The notes beneath the pieces are model-generated. The model ran no database searches. It had not been told where the DNA came from and worked only from the letters and a program-made list of their open reading frames with translations. A stretch of 39,675 nucleotides of DNA from Deltaproteobacteria bacterium (GTDB taxonomy: Bacteria; Myxococcota_A; UBA9160; SMWR01). Shown piece by piece: positions 19,080 through 28,999 of this stretch (position 1 is its first letter; the number at the start of each line of letters is the position of its first letter). The DNA lies in contig JAFDBP010000274.1 in NCBI GenBank assembly GCA_019313245.1, positions 1 to 39,675 on the forward strand, written 5' to 3'. A program made the translations under genes and the position numbers.

Positions 19080-20780
19080 ATGGACCCGTCCCGATTGAAT
19101 CCCGAGCAGCGGCGCGATGCGATTCAACGGATGGCGGACGAGACGTTCGACATCGCGATCATCGGGGCCGGCGTCACCGGTTGCGGGGCCGCTCTGGATG
19201 CGGCGTCCCGCGGGCTTTCGGTCGCACTCATCGACCAACGCGATTTTGCGTCGGGCACTTCGAGCCGTTCGAGCAAATTGATTCACGGCGGGCTCCGCTA
19301 TCTCGAACAGCGCCACTTTGGCCTGGTTCGCGAAGCCCGGCACGAGCAGGCGCTGTTGCTCACGCGCCTGTGCCCGCATCTCGTGCGGCCGATTCCGTTC
19401 CTGTTTCCGCTCAACCATCGCATCTGGGAGCGGATCTACGTCGGCGCGGGGGTCTGGCTCTACGACCGTTTGGCCGGGCACCCTGTGCTGCCACCGCATC
19501 GCCACCTATCTCGCACCGCCGCGATGCGCGAGTTTCCGGCGCTGCGCAGCGACACGCTGGTGGGCGGGATCCAGTACTACGACGCGCAGGTCGACGACGC
19601 GCGACACACCATGACCCTCGCCCGCACGGCCGCGCAGCACGGCGCGGCGGTCGCCACGAGTGTTCGGGCCGTGGGCTTCGAGAAGCGGGACGGCCGGGTC
19701 TGTGCGGTTCGCGCGCGCTGTCTCGAGACTGGTGACGATCTGGTGATTCGGGCGCGCCAGATGATCAACGCGAGTGGGGTCTGGACGGAGCGCGTGCACG
19801 GGATGGCGGGCGGCGGCCACATGCGGGTGCGCGCCTCGAAGGGCATCCACCTGCTGGTTCCGCGCAATCGGATCCGCGCGGAGAGCGGCCTCATCTTGCG
19901 CACCCGAACCAGCGTGCTCTTCGTGATTCCCTGGTACGAACACTGGATCATCGGCACCACCGACACGAGTTGGGATCTGGATCTCGACCACCCCGCGGCC
20001 AGCCGTGCAGACATCGATTACCTGTTGACGACGCTCAACGCGTCGCTCTCGGATCCGCTCGGGCGCGACGACATCGTCGGCGTCTACGCGGGCTTGCGGC
20101 CCCTGCTCTACGGTGAGGACGATGCCACCAGCAAGCTCTCGCGCGAGCACGCCGTCTCGACGGCAGACTCGGGTCTGATCAGCGTGGCCGGCGGGAAGTA
20201 CACCACCTACCGCGTGATGGCGAAGGATGCGGTCGACCTCGCGGCGAGCCGCCTCGAAGCGAACGTTGCGCACTGCCGCACGGATCGGCTGCCGCTGCTC
20301 GGCGCCGAGGGGTATCTGGATTGCCAGGCGCGCAGCGCGAGACTCGCCCGGGAATCCGGCCTGTCAAAGAACTGCGTAGAGCGCCTGCTGAACCGCTACG
20401 GCTCGCTGACGCTGGAATTGCTCGGGCTGATCGCCGATCGGCCCGGTCTCGGCGAGCCCCTCGAAGGTGGGGGCAGCTACCTGCGCGTCGAAGCGCTCTA
20501 CGCGGCCACCCACGAGGGCGCTCTGCATCTCGACGACCTGCTGACGCGCCGCACCCGCATCTCGATCGAGACGGCTGATCGGGGCCTCGCGGCGGCTGAA
20601 GCCGTCTGCGAGCTGGTGGCGGAGACGCTGGGATGGGGCCCGGAGGCCCGCGAACGGGAACTCTCCCACTACCGCGCGCGGGTCGCCGCAGAGCGCGAAT
20701 CGCAGGAACAGCACGACGATCGCACTGCCGACGCGGCGCGGTTGGGCGCCCCCGACGTCCGCACGAGCGGGCGCGAGTGA
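19080..20780 (+). CDS. glpD: Aerobic glycerol-3-phosphate dehydrogenase (FAD, GlpD)
   Basis: A 566-residue flavoprotein that oxidises sn-glycerol 3-phosphate to dihydroxyacetone phosphate and passes electrons to quinone at the inner membrane. The N-terminal dinucleotide fold is IIGAGVTGCGAA (28-39) with the acidic end of strand 2 at LIDQRDFASGTSSRSSKLIHGGLRYLEQ, a hallmark of GlpD. Later hallmarks are NASGVWTERV, ASKGIHLLVPR, PWYEHWIIGTTDT, GLRPLL and SVAGGKYTTYR. The ATG at 19080 gives the normal family length; the frame is open for 188 codons before it, but that part is Ala/Arg noise. No glpK or glpF is nearby. The 255-base spacer before it has no clear promoter. Confidence 0.95.
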   Translation: MDPSRLNPEQRRDAIQRMADETFDIAIIGAGVTGCGAALDAASRGLSVALIDQRDFASGTSSRSSKLIHGGLRYLEQRHFGLVREARHEQALLLTRLCPHLVRPIPFLFPLNHRIWERIYVGAGVWLYDRLAGHPVLPPHRHLSRTAAMREFPALRSDTLVGGIQYYDAQVDDARHTMTLARTAAQHGAAVATSVRAVGFEKRDGRVCAVRARCLETGDDLVIRARQMINASGVWTERVHGMAGGGHMRVRASKGIHLLVPRNRIRAESGLILRTRTSVLFVIPWYEHWIIGTTDTSWDLDLDHPAASRADIDYLLTTLNASLSDPLGRDDIVGVYAGLRPLLYGEDDATSKLSREHAVSTADSGLISVAGGKYTTYRVMAKDAVDLAASRLEANVAHCRTDRLPLLGAEGYLDCQARSARLARESGLSKNCVERLLNRYGSLTLELLGLIADRPGLGEPLEGGGSYLRVEALYAATHEGALHLDDLLTRRTRISIETADRGLAAAEAVCELVAETLGWGPEARERELSHYRARVAAERESQEQHDDRTADAARLGAPDVRTSGRE

Positions 20781-21033
20781 ATTCCAATCGTCGAGCGTCT
20801 CGCAGAGGACTCCTGGAGGTGAGGAGCGTTAGGGGAGGGTGCTAACGTTCCTGCGGCACGCGCGCCTTCCCCAGATGGTCGGTTGGTCTGTCGCGTGAAG
20901 CGGCGTGCCGGGCGCTCGAGACGGATCGGCGGTGAAATCATCGTCGCGCGCTCATCGCGCAAAGTTCGGGTTGTCGAGAACCGCGGCCTCAGCTTGGGCC
21001 GCGCGTGCGCCACAGGGAGAGGAGAGCAGGCCG

Positions 21034-21651
<618 letters not shown>

Positions 21652-21704
21652 CCGGGCGCTTGCCGGTTCTTACTCTGCGTTGAGCATTCGCCGATGATCG
21701 GCAA

Positions 21705-22253
21705 TTAATCGATTGCAGCTCGATCCGCTGCGGGTGGGTCGGTGCGCCGGCCGTCGCAGAAGGCGCCGAACTCCCAGCGGGTCTTCTTCGGCGAGATGCG
21801 CTCGCCGAGGACGTCCGCGAGGTACGCCCAGCTCCAGCCGACCAGTTTGCCGTCGACGAAGATCAGCGGCTCGAACTTCAGCGCGCCCTGGACGAACGGG
21901 CATTTCGGGTTGCCGGTCGCCTCTACGTAGAATCGGACGATCTCGTACGCCTCGCCGATCGGCGAGGTGAGGGTATCGCTGTCGAACGGATTGCGGATGC
22001 TGGCGGGCCCGAGACCGAGGGCGTTCTTCCAGGGCGGGGCGACTTCCGTGCGCCCGATCGCGTCGATCGCCGCTTCGCGCGAAAGGCCGAAGCGGAGCGT
22101 TTCGCGCGCGGCTTGCGCGCGGCAGCCGACGCCCCGGTAGTCGCTCCGCTTGCAGCTGCCCGAAGCGCAGGCGAGCGTCGCTCCGAGCGCGAGCAGTGTG
22201 GTGAGCGCCACCAGCTGCGCCCGCGTGATCTTGAGGATAAAAAGTTTGCGCAT
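21705..22253 (-). CDS. Exported protein with BamE/DUF3192-like domain, probable lipoprotein
   Basis: A 182-residue exported protein. The ATG at 22253 opens a hydrophobic signal (QLVALTTLLALGATLAC); the Cys in TLAC could be lipidated, although the lipobox is not perfect. The mature part has SREAAIDAIGRTEV, EAYEIVRFYVEA and FEPLIFVDGKLVGWSW, a helix-helix then strand pattern that resembles the small SmpA/BamE-like fold found in DUF3192-type lipoproteins. That link is by pattern only. Its start codon is only 18 bases downstream of the tRNA-Gln 3' end on the same strand, so it may be read through from the tRNA promoter. Confidence 0.7.
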   Translation of the reverse strand: MRKLFILKITRAQLVALTTLLALGATLACASGSCKRSDYRGVGCRAQAARETLRFGLSREAAIDAIGRTEVAPPWKNALGLGPASIRNPFDSDTLTSPIGEAYEIVRFYVEATGNPKCPFVQGALKFEPLIFVDGKLVGWSWAYLADVLGERISPKKTRWEFGAFCDGRRTDPPAADRAAID

Positions 22254-22271
22254 GGCTCCGCGGAATGGGAG

Positions 22272-22345
22272 TGGATCCCCGGCGTGGATTCGAACCACGA
22301 TTCACAGATTCAAAGTCTGTTGTCCTGCCGTTGGACGACCGGGGA
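22272..22345 (-). tRNA. tRNA-Gln (anticodon UUG)
   Basis: On the minus strand the acceptor pair TCCCCGG/CCGGGGA, D arm GTCC-AACGGCA-GGAC, anticodon arm ACAGA-CTTTGAA-TCTGT and T arm CGTGG-TTCGAAT-CCACG all close correctly. The loop places TTG at positions 34-36, so it reads CAA and CAG glutamine codons. The CCA end is encoded (22272-22274). Confidence 0.97.
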
Positions 22346-22414
22346 GTCGAGGTCGAGAACATAGGAGATCGGCGGTCGGGCGCACGGAGGCGGCCGATCG
22401 ACGCGTGCCGGCCG

Positions 22415-22987
22415 CTACAGCTCGGCCGCCGACGCGATGATCTTGCCCACGATGCCGTAATCCCGGGCCTCCTCGGGCGACATCCAGTGGTTGCGGTCCG
22501 TGTCCTGGCTCACCCGCTCGATCGACTGGCCGGTCTTTTCGGCGATCAACCGGTTGAGTCGATCGCGGGCCTTCAGGATCTCCTCCGCTTCGATCTGGAT
22601 GTCCGTCGCGGGGCCGCCCGCGCCGCCCAGCGGCTGGTGGATCAGGAAGCGCGTGTTCGGCAGGCAGTAGCGGTCCTGCTTGGGGGCCGCCAGATAGATG
22701 TGAACGCCCGCGCTGGCCACCCAGCCGGTGCCGACCATCTTCACCCGCGGTTTGACGAACGAGATCATGTCGTGGATCGAGTCGCCGGCTTCGACGTGGC
22801 CGCCCTCCGAGTGGAGATAGACCGTGATGTCGTCGTCCGACTCGCCCGAGAGCGCGAGCAACTGGGCGGTGACGTCGCGCGCCATCTGGCTCGTGATTTC
22901 TCCGTGGATCAAGACCGTGCGCATTTCGAACAGCCGCTTGGCGATCTTCGCATCGACCGGCGGGGTCTTCTCGCCTTCCTTGCTCAT
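22415..22987 (-). CDS. ClpP-family serine protease subunit (paralogue)
   Basis: A 190-residue member of the Clp protease proteolytic subunit family. The triad is intact: Ser92 in GWVASAGVHIYL, His117 in RFLIHQPLGG and Asp162 in QDTDRNHWMS. The end EEARDYGIVGKII is typical of ClpP. It differs from housekeeping ClpP in the N-terminus, which lacks the usual axial-loop and YSRLL-type segment and starts with a charged SKEGEKTPPVDAKIAKRLFE, and in SAG instead of SMG around the nucleophile. No clpX, clpA or trigger factor gene is adjacent, so this is probably a second ClpP. GGAGGA precedes the ATG by a few bases. Confidence 0.88.
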   Translation of the reverse strand: MSKEGEKTPPVDAKIAKRLFEMRTVLIHGEITSQMARDVTAQLLALSGESDDDITVYLHSEGGHVEAGDSIHDMISFVKPRVKMVGTGWVASAGVHIYLAAPKQDRYCLPNTRFLIHQPLGGAGGPATDIQIEAEEILKARDRLNRLIAEKTGQSIERVSQDTDRNHWMSPEEARDYGIVGKIIASAAEL

Positions 22988-23064
22988 TTGATTCCTCCGG
23001 CCAGTCCGTTCGTAACGGGCGGCGTTTGTACAGACGGCGTTTGCAACCTACGGCGCCGCGATGC

Positions 23065-24300
23065 TCAGCCCGAGAAGACGCGCCGGATCCGCGCGATGGC
23101 CTCTTCGACATTTTCGCGGGAGTTGAAAGCCGAGATCCGAATGTAGCCCTCTCCGCAGGCGCCAAAACCGGACCCCGGGGTTCCGACCACATGGGCCCTG
23201 GAGAGCAGCTCGCCGAAGCAATCCCAGGACGAAATGCCGCCGGGGGTTTTCATCCACACGTAGGGGGCGTGCTCGCCGCCGAAGACCCCGAACCCAGCCG
23301 CCTGCAGGCCTTCCCGCAGCAGCGCCGCGTTGCGCATGTAGTAGGCGACCTGCTCGGCGGTCTGCTTGCGGCCTTCGGGTGAATACACGGCGGCCGCCGC
23401 GCGCTGCACGGGGTAGGGGACGCTGTTGAACTTGGTGGCCTGGCGCCGCGACCAGAGATCCGCGAGGCAGACGCGCTCGCCGTCGGACGTCGTTCCCTCC
23501 AACTGTCGCGGCACCACCGTGTACGCGCAGCGCACGCCCGTAAAGCCCGCCCGCTTCGAGTAGCTGCGCATCTCGATCGCGCACTCGCGTGCGCCTTCGA
23601 TCTCGTAGATCGAGTGGGGCAGATCGTCGTCCTGGATGAAGGCGTCGTAGGCGGCGTCGAAGATCAACACCGAGTCGTTTTGGCGCGCCCAGCGAACCCA
23701 GGCCGTCAGGTTCTCCTGGGAGGCCACCGAGCCGGTGGGGTTGTTGGGCGAACAGAGATAGACCAGATCGACGGGCTCTTCCGGCGGCGGCGGCGCAAAG
23801 TCGTTCGCCTCCGTCGCGGGGAGGTAGAGGATCCCCTCGTAGGCGCCATCGGCGCGCGCGTTTCCGCTGCGGCCGGCCATCACGTTGGTGTCGACGTAGA
23901 CGGGATAGGAGGGGTCGGTGACGGCAATCCTGGATTCGGTGCCGAAGATCTCCTGGATGTTTCCGCTGTCCTGTTTGCTGCCATCCGAGACGAACACCTC
24001 GTTCGTCGCGATCTCGACGCCCCTCGCCCGGTAGTCGTGCTCGCAGATCGCTTCGATCAGGAAGTCGTAGCCGCTTTCCGGGCCGTAGCCGTGCACGCCG
24101 GTCTCGCGCCCCATCTCTTCCGCCGCAGAGCGCAGCGCCTCGACGATCGCGGGTGCGAGCGGCAGCGTGACGTCGCCGATGCCCAGCCGGATGATCTTCG
24201 CGTCGGGGTTCGCGGCGCTGAACTCACCCACCCGGCGGGCAATCTCGGGGAAGAGATAGCCGGCCTGGAGCTTGCGGTAGTTTTCGTTGATCCGGGTCAT
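23065..24300 (-). CDS. dapL: LL-diaminopimelate aminotransferase
   Basis: A 411-residue PLP enzyme that converts tetrahydrodipicolinate directly to LL-diaminopimelate, a one-step bypass in lysine and peptidoglycan synthesis. Length and N-terminus ([31 protein letters not shown]) are those of DapL of the plant/Chlamydia/deltaproteobacterial type. The PLP lysine is K249 in [13 protein letters not shown]; other marks are [19 protein letters not shown] and NRE-type helix ends. The presence of DapL implies that the usual succinylase or acetylase genes may be missing from this genome. It stands upstream of clpP on the same strand, with a 77-base gap. Confidence 0.96.
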   Translation of the reverse strand: MTRINENYRKLQAGYLFPEIARRVGEFSAANPDAKIIRLGIGDVTLPLAPAIVEALRSAAEEMGRETGVHGYGPESGYDFLIEAICEHDYRARGVEIATNEVFVSDGSKQDSGNIQEIFGTESRIAVTDPSYPVYVDTNVMAGRSGNARADGAYEGILYLPATEANDFAPPPPEEPVDLVYLCSPNNPTGSVASQENLTAWVRWARQNDSVLIFDAAYDAFIQDDDLPHSIYEIEGARECAIEMRSYSKRAGFTGVRCAYTVVPRQLEGTTSDGERVCLADLWSRRQATKFNSVPYPVQRAAAAVYSPEGRKQTAEQVAYYMRNAALLREGLQAAGFGVFGGEHAPYVWMKTPGGISSWDCFGELLSRAHVVGTPGSGFGACGEGYIRISAFNSRENVEEAIARIRRVFSG

Positions 24301-24373
24301 CGCGGCCGAACATAGCGGCTCCTCGCCGCGTTACCGCGGCAAAATAGACCCGGATTGGAGTTGTGCCGTTGCG

Positions 24374-24901
24374 CTAGAGCCTCGAGAGTCGCGCCTTGGC
24401 CAGATCGAATTCCGGTGCCAGGGTGATCGATTCCCGATAGGCCTCCTTCGCCTCCTGGAGCCTCCCCAGCTGTTCGAGCGCGAGCCCGCGGTCGTAGTGG
24501 GCGGCGTGGAGCTTCTTCATCCCCGTTGCGATGCCGCGGTCGTATTCCGCGAGCGCTTCTTCGAAGCTGTTCTGGTAGAAGTAGACGTTGCCGCGGCTCG
24601 CGTAGATCTCGCCGAGGTCGGGCCTGAGCGACTCGGCGCGCTCGAGGTCCCGCAGCGCTGCCCTCAAGTTGCCCGCGTTCGTGTATACGACGGCGCGGTT
24701 GACATAGGTGGCCGCGCGGTCGCGTCCGACCAGCATCTCGACCTCGAGCGATTTGTCGCAGGAGTCGTAGCTTGCCCCATCGCTCGCAGCCTCGAAATAG
24801 CATTGGCGGGCGTAGTAGTTACCGGTGACGCTGATTTGGGCGAGTGCGGTGCCCGTGCAGAGCAGTAGCGTGGCGACCAGAGGGGGGAAGAAGGAGCGCA
24901 T
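24374..24901 (-). CDS. Small periplasmic TPR protein
   Basis: A 175-residue exported protein. The signal peptide is MRSFFPPLVATLLLCTGTALA, and GGGAGG before the ATG at 24901 fixes the start. The mature part has a short segment with two cysteines (RQCYFEA, YDSCDKS) followed by three TPR units (AATYVNRAVVYTNAGNLRAA, GEIYASRGNVYFYQNSFEEAL, AAHYDRGLALEQLGRLQEA). Similar proteins are common in alphaproteobacteria and other Gram-negatives; they bind proteins or peptides in the periplasm but have no assigned role. It precedes dapL on the same strand. Confidence 0.85.
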   Translation of the reverse strand: MRSFFPPLVATLLLCTGTALAQISVTGNYYARQCYFEAASDGASYDSCDKSLEVEMLVGRDRAATYVNRAVVYTNAGNLRAALRDLERAESLRPDLGEIYASRGNVYFYQNSFEEALAEYDRGIATGMKKLHAAHYDRGLALEQLGRLQEAKEAYRESITLAPEFDLAKARLSRL

Positions 24902-24980
24902 AGCGTTACCTCCCATCAGGGTTGTGCACGCCATTGCTGTAAGCGCCGCTCGGCCCTAGAGCCTCGGGGGCGTCGGGCGC

Positions 24981-25021
24981 TTGCCGCCTTGGCGGCAACG
25001 GTCCGCGTCTTTCCAGACGCG
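24981..25021 (-). promoter_or_regulatory. Two tandem hairpins upstream of the TPR gene
   Basis: TTGCCGCC/GGCGGCAA (24981-24998) is a perfect inverted repeat with a 2-base centre. Five bases further, CGCGTCT/AGACGCG (25004-25021) forms a perfect 7-base stem with a TTCC loop. They lie 80-120 bases before the ATG at 24901 and could belong to its leader RNA. They match no riboswitch class I know. Confidence 0.4.
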
Positions 25022-25313
25022 TTCTCCAAGCATAGGTCTCGCGATGGCTTTGGCAATTGAACCCGCAGACGGCTCACACGGGACGGCGCGAGGAGCTTTC
25101 CCGCAGCGGCACGGCCGAGGTGATATGTGATCTAAGCATCTGATTTTGTGCGGCTTTTATTAGTAACGTGGAAAATTTTGGATTCGAATCGAGCGGCTGT
25201 GCTCGGCCTCTCCGGCGACATCTTTCGCAGAAGTTTTCACCTCGCTGACCGATCCATCTTTCGGTGATATCCATTCGCGGGATCGATCGCTCCACGGGGA
25301 TTTGTTCACGGAT
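25022..25313. other. Spacer upstream of the hybrid kinase
   Basis: Part of a 412-base gene-free spacer (24902-25313). An A+T-rich patch at about 25125-25185 is unusual for this window and is the likely promoter area of the rightward kinase gene, but I could not assign -35 and -10 boxes with good spacing. Confidence 0.4.
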
Positions 25314-27569
25314 ATGACCCAGGCGAGCCCCACAAACGCGGCATCCGGACCCGCATTGCGGGAGGTCGGGCGGCGCCGAATCGGGACGGTCGCTCTGATC
25401 GTCCTGGCGATCGCAGCGGGCGAGTTCCTGATGTGGCTCGGTTCGGATGCCGAGTCGACTCCCTGGTGGGTATCGGTCGTCTATCCGCTGTTCTTCCTGG
25501 TCGCGAGTTTTCGCTGTTTCCGCGCGGCCAGGAGACTGAAGGCCGCCGAGCGCAAGGCCTGGATGTACTTCGGCCTCGGAAGCCTGAGTTTCAGCTGCGC
25601 TGAATTGGCCTGGGGAACCTACAACTCGCTTCTCGGCATCTCCCTGCCGAGCCCATCCATCGCCGACATCGGTTACTTCGCGGCGCCGACCTTTTTCGGA
25701 ATCGGTGTCTGGCACTGGCGCGCGCGCACTCCCACGGCGTGGTTGAGTCGCGTCCAACTCGGCAACCTGGGCATCATCTTCTCTTCGGTCCTGCTCGCCT
25801 ATCTGTTCCTCTTCTACGGCTTCATGCAAGCCCCCGTTCCGACGTTCACGGCACTGATCGGTCTCTCCTACGGGGTTCTCGACACATCGGTGGCCTTCTT
25901 TGCTGTCGTCGTCGTCTACCTCCACCTGTGGAGCCGAAGGCGCCTCGCCACGATGCTGATCCTGTTTGCGCTGATCGCCAACGCCGGATCCGACGTCTAC
26001 TACAGCTACAGCCTCGTGAACGACGGATATGACACCTCCGGGCCGATGAACATCCTCTACCTGCTCGTCGCATCCTTCGTCATCTGGGCGGCCTTCGAGC
26101 AGGACCAGCTCGGCGACGGTTCGCAATATCGCGAGCTGAGGCCCGACGTCGAAGATCGGGCAAAGCAGTGGGAGACATTGCTGCCCGCTTCTGCCGTCGC
26201 CGCGGTTCTCGTCGTCGCTTTCGTATTTCGCGCGGGGATGCGGGCCGAGATGCTGCCCTATATCGCGGCGGTTTCCGCCGTGTTCGTCATCTCGCTGGCG
26301 CTGCGCAACTGGTCGGGACACCGGATGGAGACGCAATTGCGCATGCAGGCGATGGCGAGCGAAGAAAATCTGCAGCGGACGAATCGCGAACTTCGAAGCG
26401 CAATGCAGATACGGGCGCAGATCGAGGAGGAATTGCGCCAATCCCAGAAGATGGAAGCCCTTGGTCACCTCACCGGTGGCGTGGCCCACGACTTCAACAA
26501 CCTGCTGGCGGTGATACTCGGCAATCTCGAGCTGGCCGAGCGCTCCGAAGCGGCCACGCCCGCGCTTCGCGAACTCCTGGGCGACGCGATGGATGCCGCG
26601 AGCCGTGGCGCCACCTTGACCCAGCGGTTGCTGGCCCTGTCGCGCAAGCAGGAACTGCAACCGGAGTCGATCGATGTGTTCGCGCTTCTCGACGATATGC
26701 GCAGCTTGCTGGAGCGGAGTCTGGGGGAGCAGATCGAGGTGAAACTCGGCGAGAAGCACGCCGAGCTGTATTGCACGGCCGATCGCTCTCAACTCGAAGG
26801 CGCCATTCTGAATCTGGCGATCAACGCGCGAGATGCGATGTCCAGCGGAGGAACGCTCTCGATCGATGCCGTCCGGGTCCCGGTCGACGAGATTCAGGCC
26901 GCCGATTACGCCGAGCTGTCGGCCGATGGCTACGTCGCAATCTCGATTCGCGATACGGGAGTCGGGATTCCCCAAGCTGTTCTGGATCGGGTCTTCGAGC
27001 CGTTCTTTACCACCAAAGACCTCGGTGAAGGGACCGGGCTCGGGCTGAGCATGGTCTACGGCTTTGCGAAACAATCGGGCGGCCATGTCGAGATCGATAG
27101 CGCGGATGGTTCGGGCACCGAAGTCCGACTCTATCTCCCGAGTTCGGATGCTTCCCCTCGAAAGCGAGAGGGAGATGAAGACACGGATCCGCACCGCGGA
27201 TGCGGAGAGTCGGTGCTCGTGCTCGAAGACGAGCCGGCGCTGCGCCGACTGATCGTGACGCATCTCGAGAATCTGGGATACTCGGTGGTTCCGGTCGCGA
27301 ACGGTCGGGAGGCGTTGTCTGCAATCGAGTCGATGGAATCGATCGATCTCCTGTTGTCCGATGTGATGCTGCCCGGAGGAATTTCGGGTCTCGAAGTCGC
27401 TGCAGAGATGAAACGGCGTCGCCCCGAAGCAAAGATCTTGATGATGTCCGGTTACGCGAAAGAAATTCTGACAGGCGAAAACCCGTTGGAGCCGGGCGAT
27501 GCTCTGCTCGGCAAGCCCTTTCAGCTGACTGAACTCGCGCGCAAGGTTCGAGTGCTGCTCGACGCGTAG
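25314..27569 (+). CDS. Membrane hybrid sensor histidine kinase with C-terminal receiver domain
   Basis: A 751-residue protein. Residues 20-340 contain about eight hydrophobic segments (for example TVALIVLAIAAGEFLMWL, SVLLAYLFLFYGFM, AAVLVVAFVFRAG), an integral-membrane sensor with no large periplasmic domain. After a short coiled coil comes the H-box with His392 (GHLTGGVAHDFNNLL), then N-box LNLAINARDAM, G1 DTGVGIP, F-box EPFFTTKDLGEGTGLGLSM. A receiver domain follows, with Asp683 in LLLSDVMLP and Lys734 in LLGKPF. It has no output domain, so signal must pass on by phosphotransfer. No separate response regulator is adjacent. ATG at 25314 is preferred over a TTG four codons earlier. Confidence 0.93.
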   Translation: MTQASPTNAASGPALREVGRRRIGTVALIVLAIAAGEFLMWLGSDAESTPWWVSVVYPLFFLVASFRCFRAARRLKAAERKAWMYFGLGSLSFSCAELAWGTYNSLLGISLPSPSIADIGYFAAPTFFGIGVWHWRARTPTAWLSRVQLGNLGIIFSSVLLAYLFLFYGFMQAPVPTFTALIGLSYGVLDTSVAFFAVVVVYLHLWSRRRLATMLILFALIANAGSDVYYSYSLVNDGYDTSGPMNILYLLVASFVIWAAFEQDQLGDGSQYRELRPDVEDRAKQWETLLPASAVAAVLVVAFVFRAGMRAEMLPYIAAVSAVFVISLALRNWSGHRMETQLRMQAMASEENLQRTNRELRSAMQIRAQIEEELRQSQKMEALGHLTGGVAHDFNNLLAVILGNLELAERSEAATPALRELLGDAMDAASRGATLTQRLLALSRKQELQPESIDVFALLDDMRSLLERSLGEQIEVKLGEKHAELYCTADRSQLEGAILNLAINARDAMSSGGTLSIDAVRVPVDEIQAADYAELSADGYVAISIRDTGVGIPQAVLDRVFEPFFTTKDLGEGTGLGLSMVYGFAKQSGGHVEIDSADGSGTEVRLYLPSSDASPRKREGDEDTDPHRGCGESVLVLEDEPALRRLIVTHLENLGYSVVPVANGREALSAIESMESIDLLLSDVMLPGGISGLEVAAEMKRRRPEAKILMMSGYAKEILTGENPLEPGDALLGKPFQLTELARKVRVLLDA

Positions 27570-27639
27570 GTTCTGCCGCTCTCAACCAATTTCGCGCAAC
27601 CGGTAGGCACTCGAGCCGTACTGGTGCGCCTCTCCGACT

Positions 27640-27668
27640 TTGCGCCCGTCATTCCGGTGGGTGATAGT
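27640..27668 (+). promoter_or_regulatory. Possible promoter of the ring-hydroxylating oxygenase
   Basis: TTGCGC, then 17 bases, then GATAGT, located 36 bases before the ATG at 27704. Both boxes are imperfect. An AGGAG site follows at 27688-27692. Confidence 0.25.
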
Positions 27669-27703
27669 AGGAGGATCCAGAAAGATCAGGAGCCAGTTTG
27701 ATC

Positions 27704-28957
27704 ATGCCGATCGACCCGCGATTTTCGACCCGCGACCCGAGCCTTGCGAGCGACCAGCTGCGCGATTTGATTGCCTCGCAACCGAAGGGCCGTTCGCTCC
27801 ATCAGGCATTCTATTCGGATCCCTCGATCTATGCGCTCGATGTGGAGAGGATCTTCATGCGCAGATGGCTCTGCGTGGGTCACGAGAGCCGCATACCGAA
27901 CAGCGGTGATTTCTTCGTTCACGAGATCGCAGGCGAGTCGCTGATCATCGTCCGGGGTGCGGACCGGGAGGTGCGCGCCCTCGTAAACGTCTGTCGCCAC
28001 CGGGGGTCGGAGGTCTGCTACGAGAAGGAGGGCAACGCGAAGGTTCTCGTCTGCCCGTATCACGCGTGGGCCTACGAACTCGACGGCAGTCTTCGCGCTG
28101 CGCGTCAGATGAACGAGCGCCTGGACAAGTCGGAATACGGGTTGACGCAAATCCACCTGCGCATCCTGGAGGGGCTGATCTTCGTCTGTTTCGCGGCGGA
28201 TCCGCCGAAGCTCGACGACGTGGAACGGACGCTTCGCGCGTCGTTGGGTCGCTACGGTTGGGCGGACGCCAAAGTCGCGCACCGCGGCATCTACAGTGTA
28301 GATGCGAATTGGAAGCTCGCGATGGAGAACTATTTCGAGTGCTACCACTGCGGCCCCGCGCACCCCGAGTTCGCCCGCCACCACGCGACCGACAAATATC
28401 TGGCACCCGAGGCGAAAGCGCTGCGCGAAAAGGTGCACGCGCGCGCAAAGGAGATGGGGATCGAGATTCCCTACATCGCGAACTGGCCGTGGTCGGCAGC
28501 TCCGGGCGAAGAAATGGTCGACGCGTTTCACGACGCCGCCTACCCCGGTTCGGTCACCGGAAGCGAAGATGGTCAGCGCGTTGCGCCGTTGATGGGCGAC
28601 TTCACCGACTACGACGGGGGATTCGCCTACGTGGATGCCGGACCGGCCAGTACATTCCTCGCCTACCCGGACTACGGGGTGATGTATCTCTTCATCCCGC
28701 GAGACATCCAGGCGACCGACATGGAGATCGTCTGGCTCGTCGCAAAGGACGCGAAGCAGGGCGTCGACTACGAACTCGATCGATTGATCTGGATGTGGGA
28801 TGTGACCAGCATCGCCGACAAGAAGATCATCGATCACAACCAGAAGGGCGTGAACTCGCGCTACTACCGGCCCGGCCCGTACAGCCCGATGGAAGAGATG
28901 CCGCGCGCCATGACGGAGTGGTATCTGGAGACGATTGCAGCGGGATCGAACGACTAG
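27704..28957 (+). CDS. Aromatic ring-hydroxylating oxygenase, Rieske alpha subunit
   Basis: A 417-residue catalytic subunit of a Rieske non-haem iron oxygenase. The [2Fe-2S] ligands are C97-x-H99 and C117-x2-H120 (CRHRGS and CPYHAW). The mononuclear iron site shows the NYFECYHCGPAHPEF motif with H215 and H220; the third, acidic ligand is expected near the C-terminal DVTSIADKKIIDHNQKG. Such enzymes hydroxylate aromatic, heterocyclic or quaternary amine substrates (choline and carnitine oxygenases share this layout) and need a separate reductase, which is not in the window. ATG at 27704 is used; a TTG two codons earlier is closer to AGGAG. It is convergent with an SDR dehydrogenase. Confidence 0.93.
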   Translation: MPIDPRFSTRDPSLASDQLRDLIASQPKGRSLHQAFYSDPSIYALDVERIFMRRWLCVGHESRIPNSGDFFVHEIAGESLIIVRGADREVRALVNVCRHRGSEVCYEKEGNAKVLVCPYHAWAYELDGSLRAARQMNERLDKSEYGLTQIHLRILEGLIFVCFAADPPKLDDVERTLRASLGRYGWADAKVAHRGIYSVDANWKLAMENYFECYHCGPAHPEFARHHATDKYLAPEAKALREKVHARAKEMGIEIPYIANWPWSAAPGEEMVDAFHDAAYPGSVTGSEDGQRVAPLMGDFTDYDGGFAYVDAGPASTFLAYPDYGVMYLFIPRDIQATDMEIVWLVAKDAKQGVDYELDRLIWMWDVTSIADKKIIDHNQKGVNSRYYRPGPYSPMEEMPRAMTEWYLETIAAGSND

Positions 28958-28999
28958 GAGCCGAATCTTTTCAGCTCGATTCGATCGCCCGGCCCGCGA

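Noticed and set aside
27640-27703. Riboswitch or structured leader before the Rieske oxygenase gene
   Set aside because: Only short, imperfect pairings are visible; nothing beyond a possible promoter and an AGGAG site.
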